A stretch of DNA of 64,000 nt, from NCBI GenBank assembly GCA_026419785.1, contig JAODTK010005621.1, positions 124,001 to 188,000 of the forward strand. The letters are read 5' to 3'. A model generated the notes under the pieces. It worked only from the letters and a program-made list of their open reading frames with translations, was not told the origin of the DNA and made no database searches. Positions within the stretch are counted from its first letter, which is position 1, and every line of letters begins with the position of its first letter. This stretch comes from Sclerodactyla briareus. Taxonomy: Eukaryota; Echinodermata; Holothuroidea; Dendrochirotida; Sclerodactylidae. Positions 42,540-54,798 of this stretch are shown here, in pieces. Position numbers and translations under genes: made by a program.

Positions 42540-45260
42540 TTTTTCAACCCTGAAGATCCTACTGCTCCTCTAGAAGGCTCTTAATATGTTGCGAGTGGTG
42601 CAGTGACTACTTCCCCTGGCAGCTCATTCAAAGTCTTCAAATAAGCTTGAAGTAAGAATGTTTCCAGCTTCTAATCTTACGGCAGTTGGTCGGATTCTCC
42701 TTCTGTGGCCTCTAGTTATTGTTCCCCACAAATTTGATGCTATCGGCAATATTAAATTGGTGTTCTCAGAATTGTTATACAAGTTTGAGGTCTTGACGTG
42801 AATGCGGCTTTCTAGGGTCGTTAGTTGAGCTCTTAACCGTCTCATAGCGGTGATTTGTCTATGACCTCCGGGTACTAGTTTTGTTACTCTTCCTTGGATA
42901 GCTGCCATTAATTTAGCTATCTTTCGCCAGATACGGATCCAGACCGGGCACCACAATAGTTCAAGATGGGGCCAACCAGCGACTGTATAGCTTGAGTATG
43001 ATGTCGTTGTCGAGTTGGTGAAGTTCCTTTTGATGTGATGCCAACCACTCTGTTTGCTTTTTGCTGCTTCTAGCAGCTGGCTAAACTTTCAGTGGTGTGC
43101 TAATTATCCAAGATGCCTTCTCCTGTTCTTTATGCTTAGTTCTGTCTCATCTGTACTATTTGTACATCGGATTCCTATGTCCGTAATGAAGGACGAAACA
43201 TTATCATGTTGAATTGACATTTGCCATTTTGTTGTCAATTGCAAGAGTTTGTGATGTCCTCTGTAGACGATCCCTGTCTTCGGCCCTCACTATTGGGTCT
43301 TGTTTATAACTTTGGTATCATCTTGCAAATTTGCTTAGTCCGATGTTACAGTTATGTCCATATCATTTCAGAATATAGTGAAAACAGATTGGTCCAAGAA
43401 TTGAATCCCTGCACAACTGAGCGTCACTTTCTTCCATCCGATTCCACTCTTCAAACCACCTCTCTGCTTCCTTTGTCTCTCAACACTTCTTCCAGCCAGA
43501 AAAAACGACCCTCGATCCAGGCTTTGACCTTTGCGATAAGTCTTTTATGAGGTACTGTAACGAATGCCTTCCTCAAGTCCAAAGACACAACATCCACTGG
43601 AATGCCTCTGTCCATATAATCGGTTAGTTTGTCCAAGTACTGCAATATTTGTAAGACACGATTCCCCTGTCTACAACCATGCGTGCGTCCCGCTACCCCA
43701 AGGTGTATTTCCTCCAAGGCCCAACAATAGCTTCTCTTAGTATTTTTTCCATCACTTGCATGGTATTGACGTTAGGTTTACTGGTCTTAATAATTGAGGA
43801 CATCTGAACCGTACTCCTTTTTTGACAACAATGGGTGTATGTTTGCAGTTTTTTTCAATACTGGAAGAGCTGTGCTCTAATGATTTTCTGTACATCAAAA
43901 CATAAGGGTTCCGCTATTTCCGTGGCAGCCCTTCAAAACTCTGCAGATATCTGGCCCGTCGCTTTACTGCTCCAGTTCTTAGTTGTCCAATACCATTGTC
44001 CTCTGAAATGTGACATACCTCAGTGTGAGTCAAATCGAATTTACATTGTCCAGCTGTTGTATTTGTTATTCTATTTGGTGATACTGTTCTGAAAAGTTAT
44101 TTTTTTTTTAAAAGTCTATGTGTTTCTTTTTGTTGAATAAGAAATTTCCTTGGTCATCTTTATTGGTCGACTTTTCTTTCACTTTTGTTTAGAAAACGTA
44201 CATAGGCATAGAAACACCCAGAAAATCTTGGGTCTCCTAAATTTTGTTTGATAATCCCTTCAGTTTTTCTTCGCTTAAGATTTAATACTCTCTTTACCTG
44301 TCTCTGCATTTCTTTGTAGTATGCCCAATGGATGCTGTCCTTGGTTTCTAGTCTTCCAGGCCTTCTCTTTTTCACACTGTTCTTTTCACCTCCTTTGTCA
44401 TCCACCCGTTGGGGCATTTCTATTCTGGTTCTTCCGTTTCGGCACCAGTAATCTATCTTGTTCATTGTACTCCTCTTTAAAGTTGTCTCACATCTCTGCA
44501 TGATTTTCTTCAAATTTTGCGACCAATTTATCTTACTAAGCTCTTTCTTGATTTCGGACCAATTTGCTCTCCTCCACTCTGGTTTTTCCTGCTGCGGAGT
44601 ACGTAATTTGTAACACCCTTGTCTGATGATCGTTCTCCACGTTCGACAGTTGTGCTCGCTGTTTCCCATATGTTCTCTGACTTCCATACTGTCAATCTTT
44701 TCCTCCTCTGTTGTCAAAGAGTAGGTCAAGTATGTTTTCATTTCTTGTGGTTCAAACATGTTGGTGCCAGAATATCCTGCACAATTTGTGAGAATTCATT
44801 TGCTTGCGAAGTATGACTGCACAGACAGATCCCATTATTATCTGGGTAGTTGAAGTCCATGCTAATACTATTCTTTCGTGTTGCTAAGGTTGGATACGCT
44901 GGATGCATCCAGAAAATTTTTCTTTCTTCCGCAATGCTTAGGCTTGCCGTGCTCTATAAAATACTCCAATGTAAATTATTCTTTTGCAGTTGATCCGACA
45001 ACACAATTGTTCATCATACTGTCCTATTCTCGTCTATTTCTACTGAGGGTAGAAGCTGTCCTTACGTAGATTGCCAAACCCTCCGCCAACTTTTTTTCCT
45101 ATCGCATCTGTCGCACTGAAAGCCTGGTTGTTAAATTAACTTCTTCATCTGTAATGTTAGCATTACTCACAATGTTGCGGTCCACAAAGATTATGTCCGT
45201 TCGCTTGACCATAACATAGGCCTGCAACAAGGCCAATACTTTTGAAAAGGCTTCTTGTCA
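42540..45260 (-). pseudogene. CR1-like LINE ORF2 remnant (endonuclease and reverse transcriptase), frameshifted
   Basis: Several conserved blocks appear in order on the minus strand. Near 45130-45050 a DEEVNL...AIYVR block matches the endonuclease N-terminal half. Near 44860 MDFNYP corresponds to the endonuclease GDFN motif, and near 44640 GNSEHN to its SDH motif. A basic linker follows (44600-44160). The reverse transcriptase reads VDVVSLDLRKAFVTVPHKRL at about 43610-43540. The catalytic FADDTK is at 43311-43334, split by one extra A. A C-terminal block with WCP, TKLVPG and LTTLE lies at 42956-42750. Each block is in a different frame, so the element is dead or heavily affected by read errors. 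Confidence 0.85.
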
Positions 45261-45319
45261 ATTAAATTAAAGACATCAAATAAAAATCTTCATTTTCCAG
45301 TGGGTCTCTACTTTACATT

Positions 45320-45845
45320 ATTTACAATATTACATGTTCCCGTTCTGCGTTCTCACCTCTGTCTCCTTAACCTCCGCTCTCTATCTGGTGGACCAACTTC
45401 TACTAGTTGGACGAGCCTACCTTTCCTTATCCGCAAGTTTTGTTCCCCTCGCTGCATCCTTCCTTCATTTCTTCTCTCAGCGTAGTTCTCCTTCCTTGCT
45501 AAATGTTAAATCGGCCGTATGTACCCACATCGGCTATTGTCTTTGGTTATGGTGTGGGAGCTTTCTTGTAAAACCATATTTTTTGCTTCTCCTATTTATT
45601 AGTCCGACGGCTGATGTTATCTTCTGTCCGGCCGCTGCCAACTTGTTCAATGATAGACCTCCGGGACATTTCAGCTCTTGATAACCGGACTACTTTAGCC
45701 TGAATAGCGTACAATGTTGTATCCTGACTCTCCTCTGCCTTGACAAGGTTGCTAATGATGATCATGTTTCCTTTTTCCCTCTCTATCATTTCGCCAACCT
45801 CTTCTCTTCCAGTTCTGAATAGGCTTCCCATGATCGGTTATCCTT
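45320..45845 (-). pseudogene. LINE ORF1 C-terminal half
   Basis: Directly upstream of the ORF2 remnant on the minus strand, a frame reads EREKGNMIIISNLVKAEES and continues through VVRLSR and EQVGSGRTEDN. Further on, a shifted frame gives ADLTFSKEGELR. CR1 and L2-type ORF1 proteins typically carry 'EREKRRNNIIIxNLPES', 'VRLGxxxxxxxRP' and 'PDLTxEERExxKxLR' in this order, so the match is to the RNA-binding region of ORF1. The 5' part of ORF1 appears at 46930-47250, separated by about 1 kb that does not look like LINE sequence. Confidence 0.65.
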
Positions 45846-45849
45846 CCGT

Positions 45850-46925
45850 CTCTCCTCATTTATAGTGCGGGTATCTTGAAGCGGTCAGTATCAGAGCGGT
45901 ATAGCGCGTCTTTTTTGTACAGGAAGGCGAGCATGTAGACGCGCAACCGAACGACAATGAGCATCATGCACGTACATTTCAACGCCAACAGGGACTGCCA
46001 TCGTCGAGATGAGGCAAAACAAGTGAGTGCTCTATTATTCCATTCATTGTTTCCAAAAAATAAACAAGGGGTAACCCCAGTTTTTCATGTTTCAGCAAAT
46101 GATCTGAGACGTACATTTTGCAGACAAAAATGTGCTGGAAGGATGAAATGAATAAATTTCACTTAGTATTAAAAGTTAGGTTGTATTACGGACTATCAAC
46201 AGCAGAAAGAACGTTTAATGCACGCAGTGCAGTGTGGGAAAAAGTCACGAAAAACAATACGGCGGCGGCTTTTTAAGAGACATGTTTTGTTTATGTCTGA
46301 CAGCGATGCTGCGGTCATTATTTTCTAGGGAAAAACGCGGGAACGGCACATGGCAGTTCGGCCCATATGACGACATTGGGTTAGTGGCAAAACCCCCCCC
46401 TCAACAAGTGGGGGCATGCAACTGAGTCGATATGTTATCAGTCCTTCAGGTGATTCTAGCAAGTTGAAGTTTAAAAAAAATGTGATGACGCATGCAGCCA
46501 TTGGACACATCCCAAGTTCTTCTGCAAGATTTGGAGGGGTAAAGGAGGCAGAAACATTATACTGTCCTCATTGCTTGGAGGGAGAAGAAAAGCTGCTGTC
46601 AAGCGAATGTTCGATTTGGAAACTTTACTGAACTCAAATGTTTACAACATTATTTAGTAGAGCAAACATTGTATTTACAGCGGTCACGGTCATTAAGCTA
46701 GTTCATACTTCAGCGTGACGGACTCAAACATACGGATTGATGGCGCTACCTCTATGACAAAAACAACAGCTCTGATGCGACGCGGGGATTCCTTCGAGTG
46801 CTGCTTGAATGAACTGCGTGCTATACAGAGATACGGAACACACATAGCGGATGTTTCGGGTAAGTTGTAGAAAAATTAATTCAAGTTCTCGTCATTTTTA
46901 AACCATCGAAAAATTCCGTTTAAGT
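45850..46925. mobile_element. Probable insertion splitting the LINE ORF1
   Basis: The two ORF1 halves at 46930-47250 and 45320-45845 lie on one strand with about 1.07 kb of unrelated sequence between them. I see no coding homology in it. A plus-strand frame at 46416-46631 encodes an unrecognised 71-residue peptide ending with a CPHC motif. No clear terminal inverted repeat or target duplication could be picked out by eye, so the boundaries are approximate. Confidence 0.35.
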
Positions 46926-46929
46926 GACC

Positions 46930-47250
46930 GACTCATGGTCGTTCCATTATACTTCCATACTTCGTCCCTGTTTTCTTTCGCGTTCTCCTCCGTAATCGTC
47001 AACCTCGCTTCCTGTTTGTCTCAGGTTCTTTTCCATCCTCTATGTAGTTTGCCTCCATTTGATCTTGCTTTCATTTTCACCTGTGTTAGGTTCAGCAACC
47101 ACTTTCGACAGCCTATTTCCTGCAAATTTTACAATGCCACAGTATTTCCTTCGTTCCGCTTCGTCCAAATTTTTCTATAGCTCGTATAGAATCTTCCTCG
47201 ATTGCCCCAACAGTTGCAGGGTATTCATGCAATTGATCTGAAATGTACAA
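46930..47250 (-). pseudogene. LINE ORF1 N-terminal part with PHD-like finger remnant
   Basis: On the minus strand a frame reads IEEDSIRAIEKFGRSGTKEI followed by LWHCKICRK. The W-x-C-x-x-C ending is the C-terminal signature of a PHD-type finger, found in ORF1 of many CR1-like LINEs in invertebrates. Basic, coiled-coil-like sequence follows (VDDYGGERERKQGRS and KKTGTKYG in alternate frames). The same strand and element type as the ORF1 half at 45320-45845 suggest one original ORF1 split by an insertion between about 45850 and 46925. Confidence 0.6.
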
Positions 47251-47259
47251 AATTTTCCC

Positions 47260-47865
47260 AATTATGCTAACACAAAATTGCCCCCGAAGTATCCCGCAGC
47301 ATCAAAAAACTATCCCACAGTGCACCGCAACAGGGATAGGCTAGGCCTATTTGCGGGAAAGGACAGGCTAATGTGTGATATGTATAGGTCTTCTGGCATA
47401 TTTTAAACTACCTGTCCCAACATTTTCGTAGAAAGTCGAAACATGCCCCCCTCGTTAGTTCTGCCGTGAAAAAATTGGGTATGATTTCTCCGAGTGTTTC
47501 ATCCATGGTTATCGGGACTCTATCCGAGTATTGATTCACCGGGCCAACTATTCCCGATTCGAGCTAAATTACCTGCTGTGCCTACACAGAGTACCTACAG
47601 TGGGCCATTTTTTCAGTAATCAGTATAGCGAGCTGCTGCTGCAGTGCAGGGCTGCTGGCCTCTTGGAATTGCGCCGTGCGTTGATAGTCAGTGGGAAATG
47701 TGTGTTGGGTATATGGGCAGCACCAACCAGGGCTGGGGTACGGAGGAAGGCCGGTTAAGTCGAATGTCACTGAAATACTCGTATTGTAAAATGCTATGAT
47801 AGCTCTGTGCTGCTCCATAGACAAGGGGCGGCTTCAATTTGCAATTGGACAAGCCTACAGCCAAG
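47260..47865. other. No recognisable gene
   Basis: Spacer between the LINE ORF1 remnant and the inverted-repeat element. No conserved coding block was found. Confidence 0.4.
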
Positions 47866-49522
47866 GGCGGCGATTTGTGTTGGCGGTTGGGGGACGGACA
47901 AGATGAATACATCTAGCGGAAGGCGCCACCACAGGTTGGCGCGTAGCGTACAATAAAATTTTTCGTTTTGCAGACCCCTAGATTGCGGAACGGCACTCCC
48001 ATGCTTCATGGGACAGTCAGCAGCATCCTAACATTGATAAAAAAACGTATTTCAGGAGGTTCTCCAAAAAACTTATCGAATAGGATCAATTAGGTTTTGG
48101 CTGGGTGCTGTGGCATCTGAAATACGATGCAGGGAGGTTACAGTCATGAAAGAATCAATCGAAATGGACAAGGCCACCACCACTACGTTCGTGCGCAAGA
48201 CCCGCGGAGATTTTGCAGGACCCAATTTGACCAACGATCGACATGCACTGACCACTCTCGACCCTAGCACTGACGATAGGGACTAGGCCTGGTTTTTAAG
48301 AGTACGGCCCCGTTTTTATCCTCTTGCGGACCACAGGTGCATGGCAGGGACATTTCCACTTGGAGAGCCGACTTTGTGTCCCAAATGAGTATTAACACAA
48401 AAAGAAAACGCAATGCGCCGCGAAGCCGCGCGCGAAAATTTACACGTTTGGACATTCCAATCTAAAGACAGGCAATTTTGGATAAAAAAACGTATTCACA
48501 AAATTTTTAATCATGTCTTTGCACGAAATTGTGGCGTCACTGGCCGAATCTTCGATGACTTTTTGGGGTTTCAAACCCCACCGTTGCCTTGTCCCCTTAG
48601 TATGTGCACAGGGAAAGCAAACCAACTTTCAAAAAAGGGTCGCCCCCATAAATGATTGCCGAAACTCTTATTTCAAATTTGCAGATAGACATATTTTGCC
48701 CACAACAAATCATAGGTCCTGCCAGGTGGTAGACTTAACCTCATCGCCCCAACATTCTGCCCTTCAAGACAAAGAGTTTAACTTTTGGGCATCCATCAAA
48801 CATTCAGGCCATATTTGGACTTCACTTTTGGACAGCCTTTTCTTCACCTAAATTTTTAATCACGTCTTTATGACAAAGCAATTTGGGGCGTTCCCTGGTT
48901 GCATTTCCGATGCCGCACCTGTGCCCTCATAGTGATAGTATGTGCACAGCGTAGTGCATCAACCTTTCAAACCCGGGGTTGCACCATAAATAAATTAAAA
49001 AAATCAACAAGATGCCCGCCAGGGTGTGTGGTATATGTAGACATACCCCCGTCGTTTCAACACCTAACATCAAGATAGCGATTTGTTTGACAACGTCACA
49101 ATGAAGGAGCGACACGCCTTGGCTGGTGAAGTATTAGTCTATGTAAACGTAGAGATTGGAGGAGAACCCTCTTTTATTTGATATTGGAACAACCCAAGTT
49201 AATTTCAGGCATTTTTTGTTAAGGAACTCATATGTCTGCAGAAGGCACGTCGTATGTCTGAACACTCCGACACATGAAATACCCACGCGCAGCGCGCAAA
49301 AATTCGAAAAGGGAGCAGCAGAATTCCCTAAACTCGACATTTAGGTTCATCAGGTGCATTTGTTTAAACATGTTGCTGATGGATATGTCGGATACAGTCA
49401 GCGAAAATAGCAGTCGGGGTCAAATATTGGGGGGGGGGGGGGGGACACAAATGCCATTGCGGTCCCCCCAACCCAAATATTGGGGGGACGCTCCCCCCCA
49501 ACCGTCCCCCATGATCGCCGCC
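47866..49522 (+). mobile_element. Full-length ~1.65-kb inverted-repeat element (GGCGGCGAT family)
   Basis: The left end GGCGGCGATTTGTGTTGGCG, followed by GTTGGGGGACGG, is inverse to the right end, which contains CCAACCGTCCCCCATGATCG, CCGCC. The interior has CGCGCGAAAATTTACACGTT, a pair of GTGCACAG-type blocks, and near the right end an ATATTGGGGGGG/CCCCCCCAATAT-type palindrome. No long frame encodes a recognisable transposase. Related copies: 54799-56429 (reverse), 2391-2800 (5' part), and the 3' parts inside the two halves of the 2.18-kb duplication. Confidence 0.75.
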
Positions 49523-49836
49523 AATGGCACAAGCATGCATTTTAGATATTATTGGGAGGTTCACTGTTGCACTCCTCTTGTCGATCCGCATCTGTGTGAC
49601 TCCGGTGACCTTTTCATGTATGGGGGAGGGGGGGGGGGGGAGGTGGGGAAGAGAGTGATATGGTCATTTTTGGATCGCAATGCACTGTCTGATGGAAAAC
49701 ATTCAAGGGTTTGACCCGTGTGACCTTGTGTGCCAGATATTAGATGTTACAAAGTTTTCATTTTTAAAATTAGTTCAGTTAGGTGGTCGTACAGATTTGT
49801 AATAAGTTTTTCTTCAATTTTAGTGTGTCAAACTAA

Positions 49837-52798
49837 AGGCCTGTGTAAACTGTCAACATGTTGCGACATTGTGTCGCAACATGCTGCCGACACATCAGAG
49901 CACATCAGGGACCAGCTTTTTGGCCCTGTATACACTGGACACAAGTTGCGACACAATTTGAGACACAAGTTGCGACACACACTGGCAAACATGTTGCCAA
50001 GAAATTGCAGGGAAAAGGGTTGATTTTTAAGGAAGATGCGGAATGCGAAGCGTGTTTTGACGGCATCTGCAACGATATCGCCCATTGTTGCTAATAATAT
50101 GAAGAAAGAATAGGAAGCGAAAGGAAATAGAAGAAGAAAAGAGACCGGTGGACCAGGGCCTGGATTAACATGGGCGACCAGCACGGGGCCTACATTGCCT
50201 CCTAAATGAGCTCAATTCGAGCAGGTCATTCCTATATTCCTTATTTTCTCCCTCAGATACTGGCGAGAAGTGATGTCATTTTCTGCTTTATTTCGTAGCT
50301 GAAAAAATTAGAAGTCAGATTATAACTATATGCCGTACGATTTAGGAAAGCTGTCATTGATACTTAGATTAGGGATTTTCAATGAAGTGACATTTCAATG
50401 GAAATATCAGTGGGTGGGAATTTTATTGGGTGGGCTGATTTACAGTGGCGTCAGCCAAGGTTGCCCCCCTCGAAGACTGTGTGCCTCCCCCGTTGTGCCC
50501 CCCCAATGAGATTTGTGATTTTCGAAAAAATATCTGTAGTCAGTATTCGACTCCAGTTGATATAGGACCCTGGCTTAATTTGTTGTTTTTGTGTTTTTTA
50601 TGACAAGAATGGCAGTAATTATGCCAAATTTGCTCGAATTCACTAAAAGTTATACAAAGTTCGTGCTTCGCGCGTGGTATTAGTGGTGGCAATTCGTCCA
50701 ACTATCCGTGAGGTGGAAATATACAACAAAATTCTAATTGACCTTGAAAACAACTATCAACCTCTTTGAGTTTACAAATAGGACCCTTTACTGAGCCTCT
50801 TGTCCGTCTTGTCCTCTGTCAACAACGCGCAATTCGAACTACAGGACTGGGTTTGAGCCTAGGCTATCAGGTGCCTTAGATTTTCAAACGCGTGTTTTCT
50901 CCATGGGGCTAATATATCAGTCCAGGGAACTTAACTATCGGGAAGTTCCCTATGGGCACGAAGTTGATATTCATGGTGGGACAGTGGAGCTTAAAACTGG
51001 ATAAATGTCCTCAATTGTTGCTGGGATTCTGATTTCTTCAGATGTGGCCATGGAATACGGAAAATTGTGCGTGCTCGCACTTGTGTACGGTAGTAAGAGC
51101 AGTAATTGTGAACATTCTGGCCAAAAATGCGGTGGCAATGATAGGGATGAAGTCCGATAAAATGTCCAAATTTTCCACCATACAAAATTTGTGATCATTC
51201 ATAAAATGCCCATGTTGGGAGCTGTACACGCAGATTAAACGCACGGGAAAGGCCCATTCGGCCAAATGGGGGTTTGCACAACACCGAACAATTTCGTGTA
51301 CGCTGAAAGCTAAAAAAGTAAAGTCGGGGCAACGATAGGATCGGATTCCGACAAAATGTCAAACTTTTCCACCGATTAAAAACTTTGTGATCAAAAATGG
51401 CCCATGGTTGAAGCTTGGAACCGCCAGCCTAAAACGACGGGAAAGGTAATTTCCGGCCATCTGGGGGCTTGCACAACAACACAAATTTCCTTGTTACGCT
51501 TCGCTCGCTTAGATAGATACTTGTGCCCCTACAAAATGTCGGTTATGGCTTTACTGTTAGAGGCCAACGAGCGGCCTTCGAATTCCCCCCCCCCGGTAAC
51601 GTAATCAATTCATCAAATTCTTTAGAAGCAAATTGAAATAACTTAACAAGGTGACATGCTAGAACTCCAAAAATTGGGGTGGGTTTTGATTGTCCTCTTT
51701 TCACCTGGGCTTGTTTAAGAAAATGTTACATGACCCTTGGGCTTTAAAGAAAAAAGGGAAAGGGGTCGGATCAAACTCCACGCCCACCCCGTACGCCAAA
51801 ATATTTTTATATGACTTTCCATTATATTTCGTAAAGCGTAGAAAGATTACATCATATGCTGATTTATGTTATGTTATACAAGGGCAAAGAAAAGCGAAGA
51901 AAGGGGGGGGGGGGGTGCGGAAGGTAGACAGGAAGAGTTCGAGTTAAGCATTCCACGCCAAATTTTCACCCCTGTTTTCGTATGGCTTCCCACTATATTT
52001 TTTTTTGTCAGGGGGCAGCTGATGTTGCCGGTCGGGGCATAAGATGCCCGATCCCCTCAAGCAAACCCTGACGTCGCCCCTGGTGGATACGGCATATTGG
52101 CTTGTCTAAATGTTTCAAAACTGACCAAGCAATTATTTTTTGTGCGTGTCATTAAATGACTGGCAGAAGTTCCCTCAAATATTAGGGACCCACTCCCCCC
52201 GAGGGGCCTCCCCGTCCATCTCGCACTTTTCAATTGGTAGAGGATGAGGTAGCATCGGGTCGTGTATACTAGATCATATTGATTAGGCTACCTTGTGAAT
52301 GTCATGAGGTTTATATATCATCACCACCACTCCAGATTTTGGCAAGAATCCTCGTGCGTCGAATACTGTTTGTGAATGACGGTGTGAAAAAGTAAACTGT
52401 TAAACTATTTTAGCATTTAAGCAAGCCATCCTCATTTGGTGAACGTCAGGCCAGCATTTATAATTAAAGAGGCCCAGTATACCACTGACGTAGGCTCTAC
52501 AACCTTCCCACACTTTCAAGCGAGCTTCTATTTTGGCGTCATTGACTAGAATCGCAGACGATAATCAGCTGATCCAAGTATGACTCTCGGATTGGTCAAA
52601 GCCAGGACACACAGGACACATGTTGCCAAAAATTGATTTCAATTATTGGACACAAGTGCGCCAACAATGTTGCGCAAAATGTGTCCTCTGTATCTGATGT
52701 TTATGCTCTGTACACACTGTCAACATTTCGGACACAAGGAGTCGCGGACACATGTTGCGACACATGTGTGCAACATGTTGACAGTGTTACACAGGCCT
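49837..52798. mobile_element. 2.96-kb Harbinger-like element with TAA target duplications
   Basis: Both ends carry AGGCCTGTGTAA-ACTGTCAACATGTTGC in inverse orientation (49837 onward; 52798 backward), about 30 bp with one 1-nt difference. TAA lies immediately outside on each side (49834-49836; 52799-52801). Subterminal TTGCGACAC repeats follow at both ends (49860-50000 and 52610-52790). GGCC-starting ends with 3-bp TWA duplications fit the PIF/Harbinger superfamily. The interior shows no recognisable transposase, so it appears non-autonomous, or coding is hidden by indels. Confidence 0.7.
51130..51510. repeat. ~200-bp imperfect tandem duplication inside the Harbinger-like element
   Basis: GTCCGATAAAATGTCCAAAT, TTTCCACC ... 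(from 51150) is repeated as TTCCGACAAAATGTCAAACT, TTTCCACC ... (from 51347). Each is followed by TTTGTGATCA, GCCCATGTTGG, ACGGGAAAGG and GGGTTTGCACAACA-type words. Confidence 0.7.
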
Positions 52799-52801
52799 TA
52801 A

Positions 52802-54798
52802 GTGACATGAGGTCAAAGGACAACTCTTACATAATGTGCTCAGTTTTTGAAATACAGGGGCAAAAGAGGGTAATCATTGTCAAATGGAACATGTGATTTA
52901 ATAAAGCTCGCGACTCTCTGCAGGATCCAAACTCCTGCGTTCCAGTTGGACACTTGGCCCTGATAAAAAATAGAGCTCAAAGTTGGTTTTAATACCATCC
53001 TATAGCCCAACAAACATGTGTAGTACAACTGGAATGCATAAGGGATGCTGAGACTGGGTGCACGTCATCGAGGGGCAATGGGGGAATATCTTTCAATTAA
53101 AGATGGTCATGTCATCAAAGGGTTTTGAAGGTTGGCTCAAGGGCAAAAACTAATGCTACATACTGAAACTTTGGGGTGTCAGTCCCCGACATGGATGGAA
53201 TTGTAGGCAGACGCGTAGCCAGCCTTTCGAGTCAGGAGGGAGGGCAAGACGATTGTTCCCCCGATTTGTCTTTTCCCGGAATTCCCTCTGCTCACGAGGG
53301 GGTGGGGTGTGTAAGCGGGGATGGGGGGTGAACTATGAGGACTTGGTGAGGGCCTCGTAACAGGCTTCTTCGTACCTCACTAGACACCATTACACTCAAT
53401 GCATTTGGCCCATTTCATTTTCGAGATCATTCAATTGAATCCGCGGCCGGCCAACTATTTACCGGAATTTTCCCCATAATCCTTTTCGTTTCACACCTTC
53501 CACTCGCTTCCATTCCCCTTTTTCAGCCTAAGATTTCCCGATTTTCCCCTCCATTCAGTTGTGTCGAGGGGGGGGTGGGGGGGGGGGCGTAGGACAGGGT
53601 GGTCTCATCCCGGGGAACATTGTCCATGAAAACGTCACGTCATTCTAGGGTCATCAAAGTCGCTTCTTTGAGAAAACTGCAAAAAAATAACAATACTGCT
53701 GACAAAGTTGACAATTTTCTCATCCCCGATCTATTGGAACCGAAACCAAACACCAAGTACGGGCAAGGAATCGAGACATCGGGATGTCATGGTTTGTTTT
53801 GTTGTTTCAATTGAGGAAGTATGGAGTTAGAGATTACAAAAGTAATACTCCACGGTGGAATTGCGGAGCTTGCAAAGTAGCTGATTGAGGGATGAATTTA
53901 ATTGAATTACTTCAGACTGCCATTTATCATGACCCCCTCCCTCCCCCTCCTCATTATCCCTTCAATATCACGCAAAATAATAACTTCGAAACTGTTCAGA
54001 ATAGAATTGGTCGACCAATTCGATAAAATCCAAACCTGTTTTTTTTTTGGGGGGGGGGGGTGCGTGGGGGGGTGTGGGGGGGGGGTTGTCAAACGGTAAT
54101 GTATTGAATTCTGAGCTATTCCAAGTTCGATAATATTTTCTACACGTGTTAACAGAGAAGCTAATGTTTGCACTCTCTGGTAAAACTGCAATGCCTTTTA
54201 CTGGTTCCAAGTCTGATAATACATGTGATGCACGTGTGCTTGATGATGATATTGTGTTTCCATTTCTCATCAGTTGTCCCTTGTTTCATTTCAGTATATT
54301 GGTTAGTAAACAGACTTTGAGGAAGTTGAATTTTTTGATATCTAAGCTGTGAGTTGTGATCCAAGGGATTGGTCTCACAATCTAGAACAACGACATACCA
54401 TGGGCGTCAACAGGGGGGGACGGGGGGTCATGTGTCCCCCACTTTTTGGGCAATGCTCCCATTGACTTACATTTTTACACAGTCAAATTTTGAAAATGTT
54501 GGCCAACATTCCCACCCCCCCACTTATTAGAGGGTTGGTGATTTGGGTGACGCCTCATGACGAATACTAATAAACTATCCGGGGATTGGCATGCATGTGA
54601 AATGTTGGGATACAATCATATCATTTCAGCACATCAACAATGATCAAACAAAAACTACTGCCACACAACTGTTTATTCATCTTCTTTGTTAACCCTTAGG
54701 GTGCAAAGGACGTCTATGGACACCAGACCAGAGGAGATTCGCGATATGTGCGGTATGAGCCCAGGATCGTATTTTTACCGTCATGCATGCACTTAATG
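52802..54798. other. No recognisable gene; several G tracts
   Basis: G-rich runs at 53568-53590 and 54049-54086 interrupt otherwise unique-looking sequence. No coding block was recognised on either strand. Confidence 0.4.
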
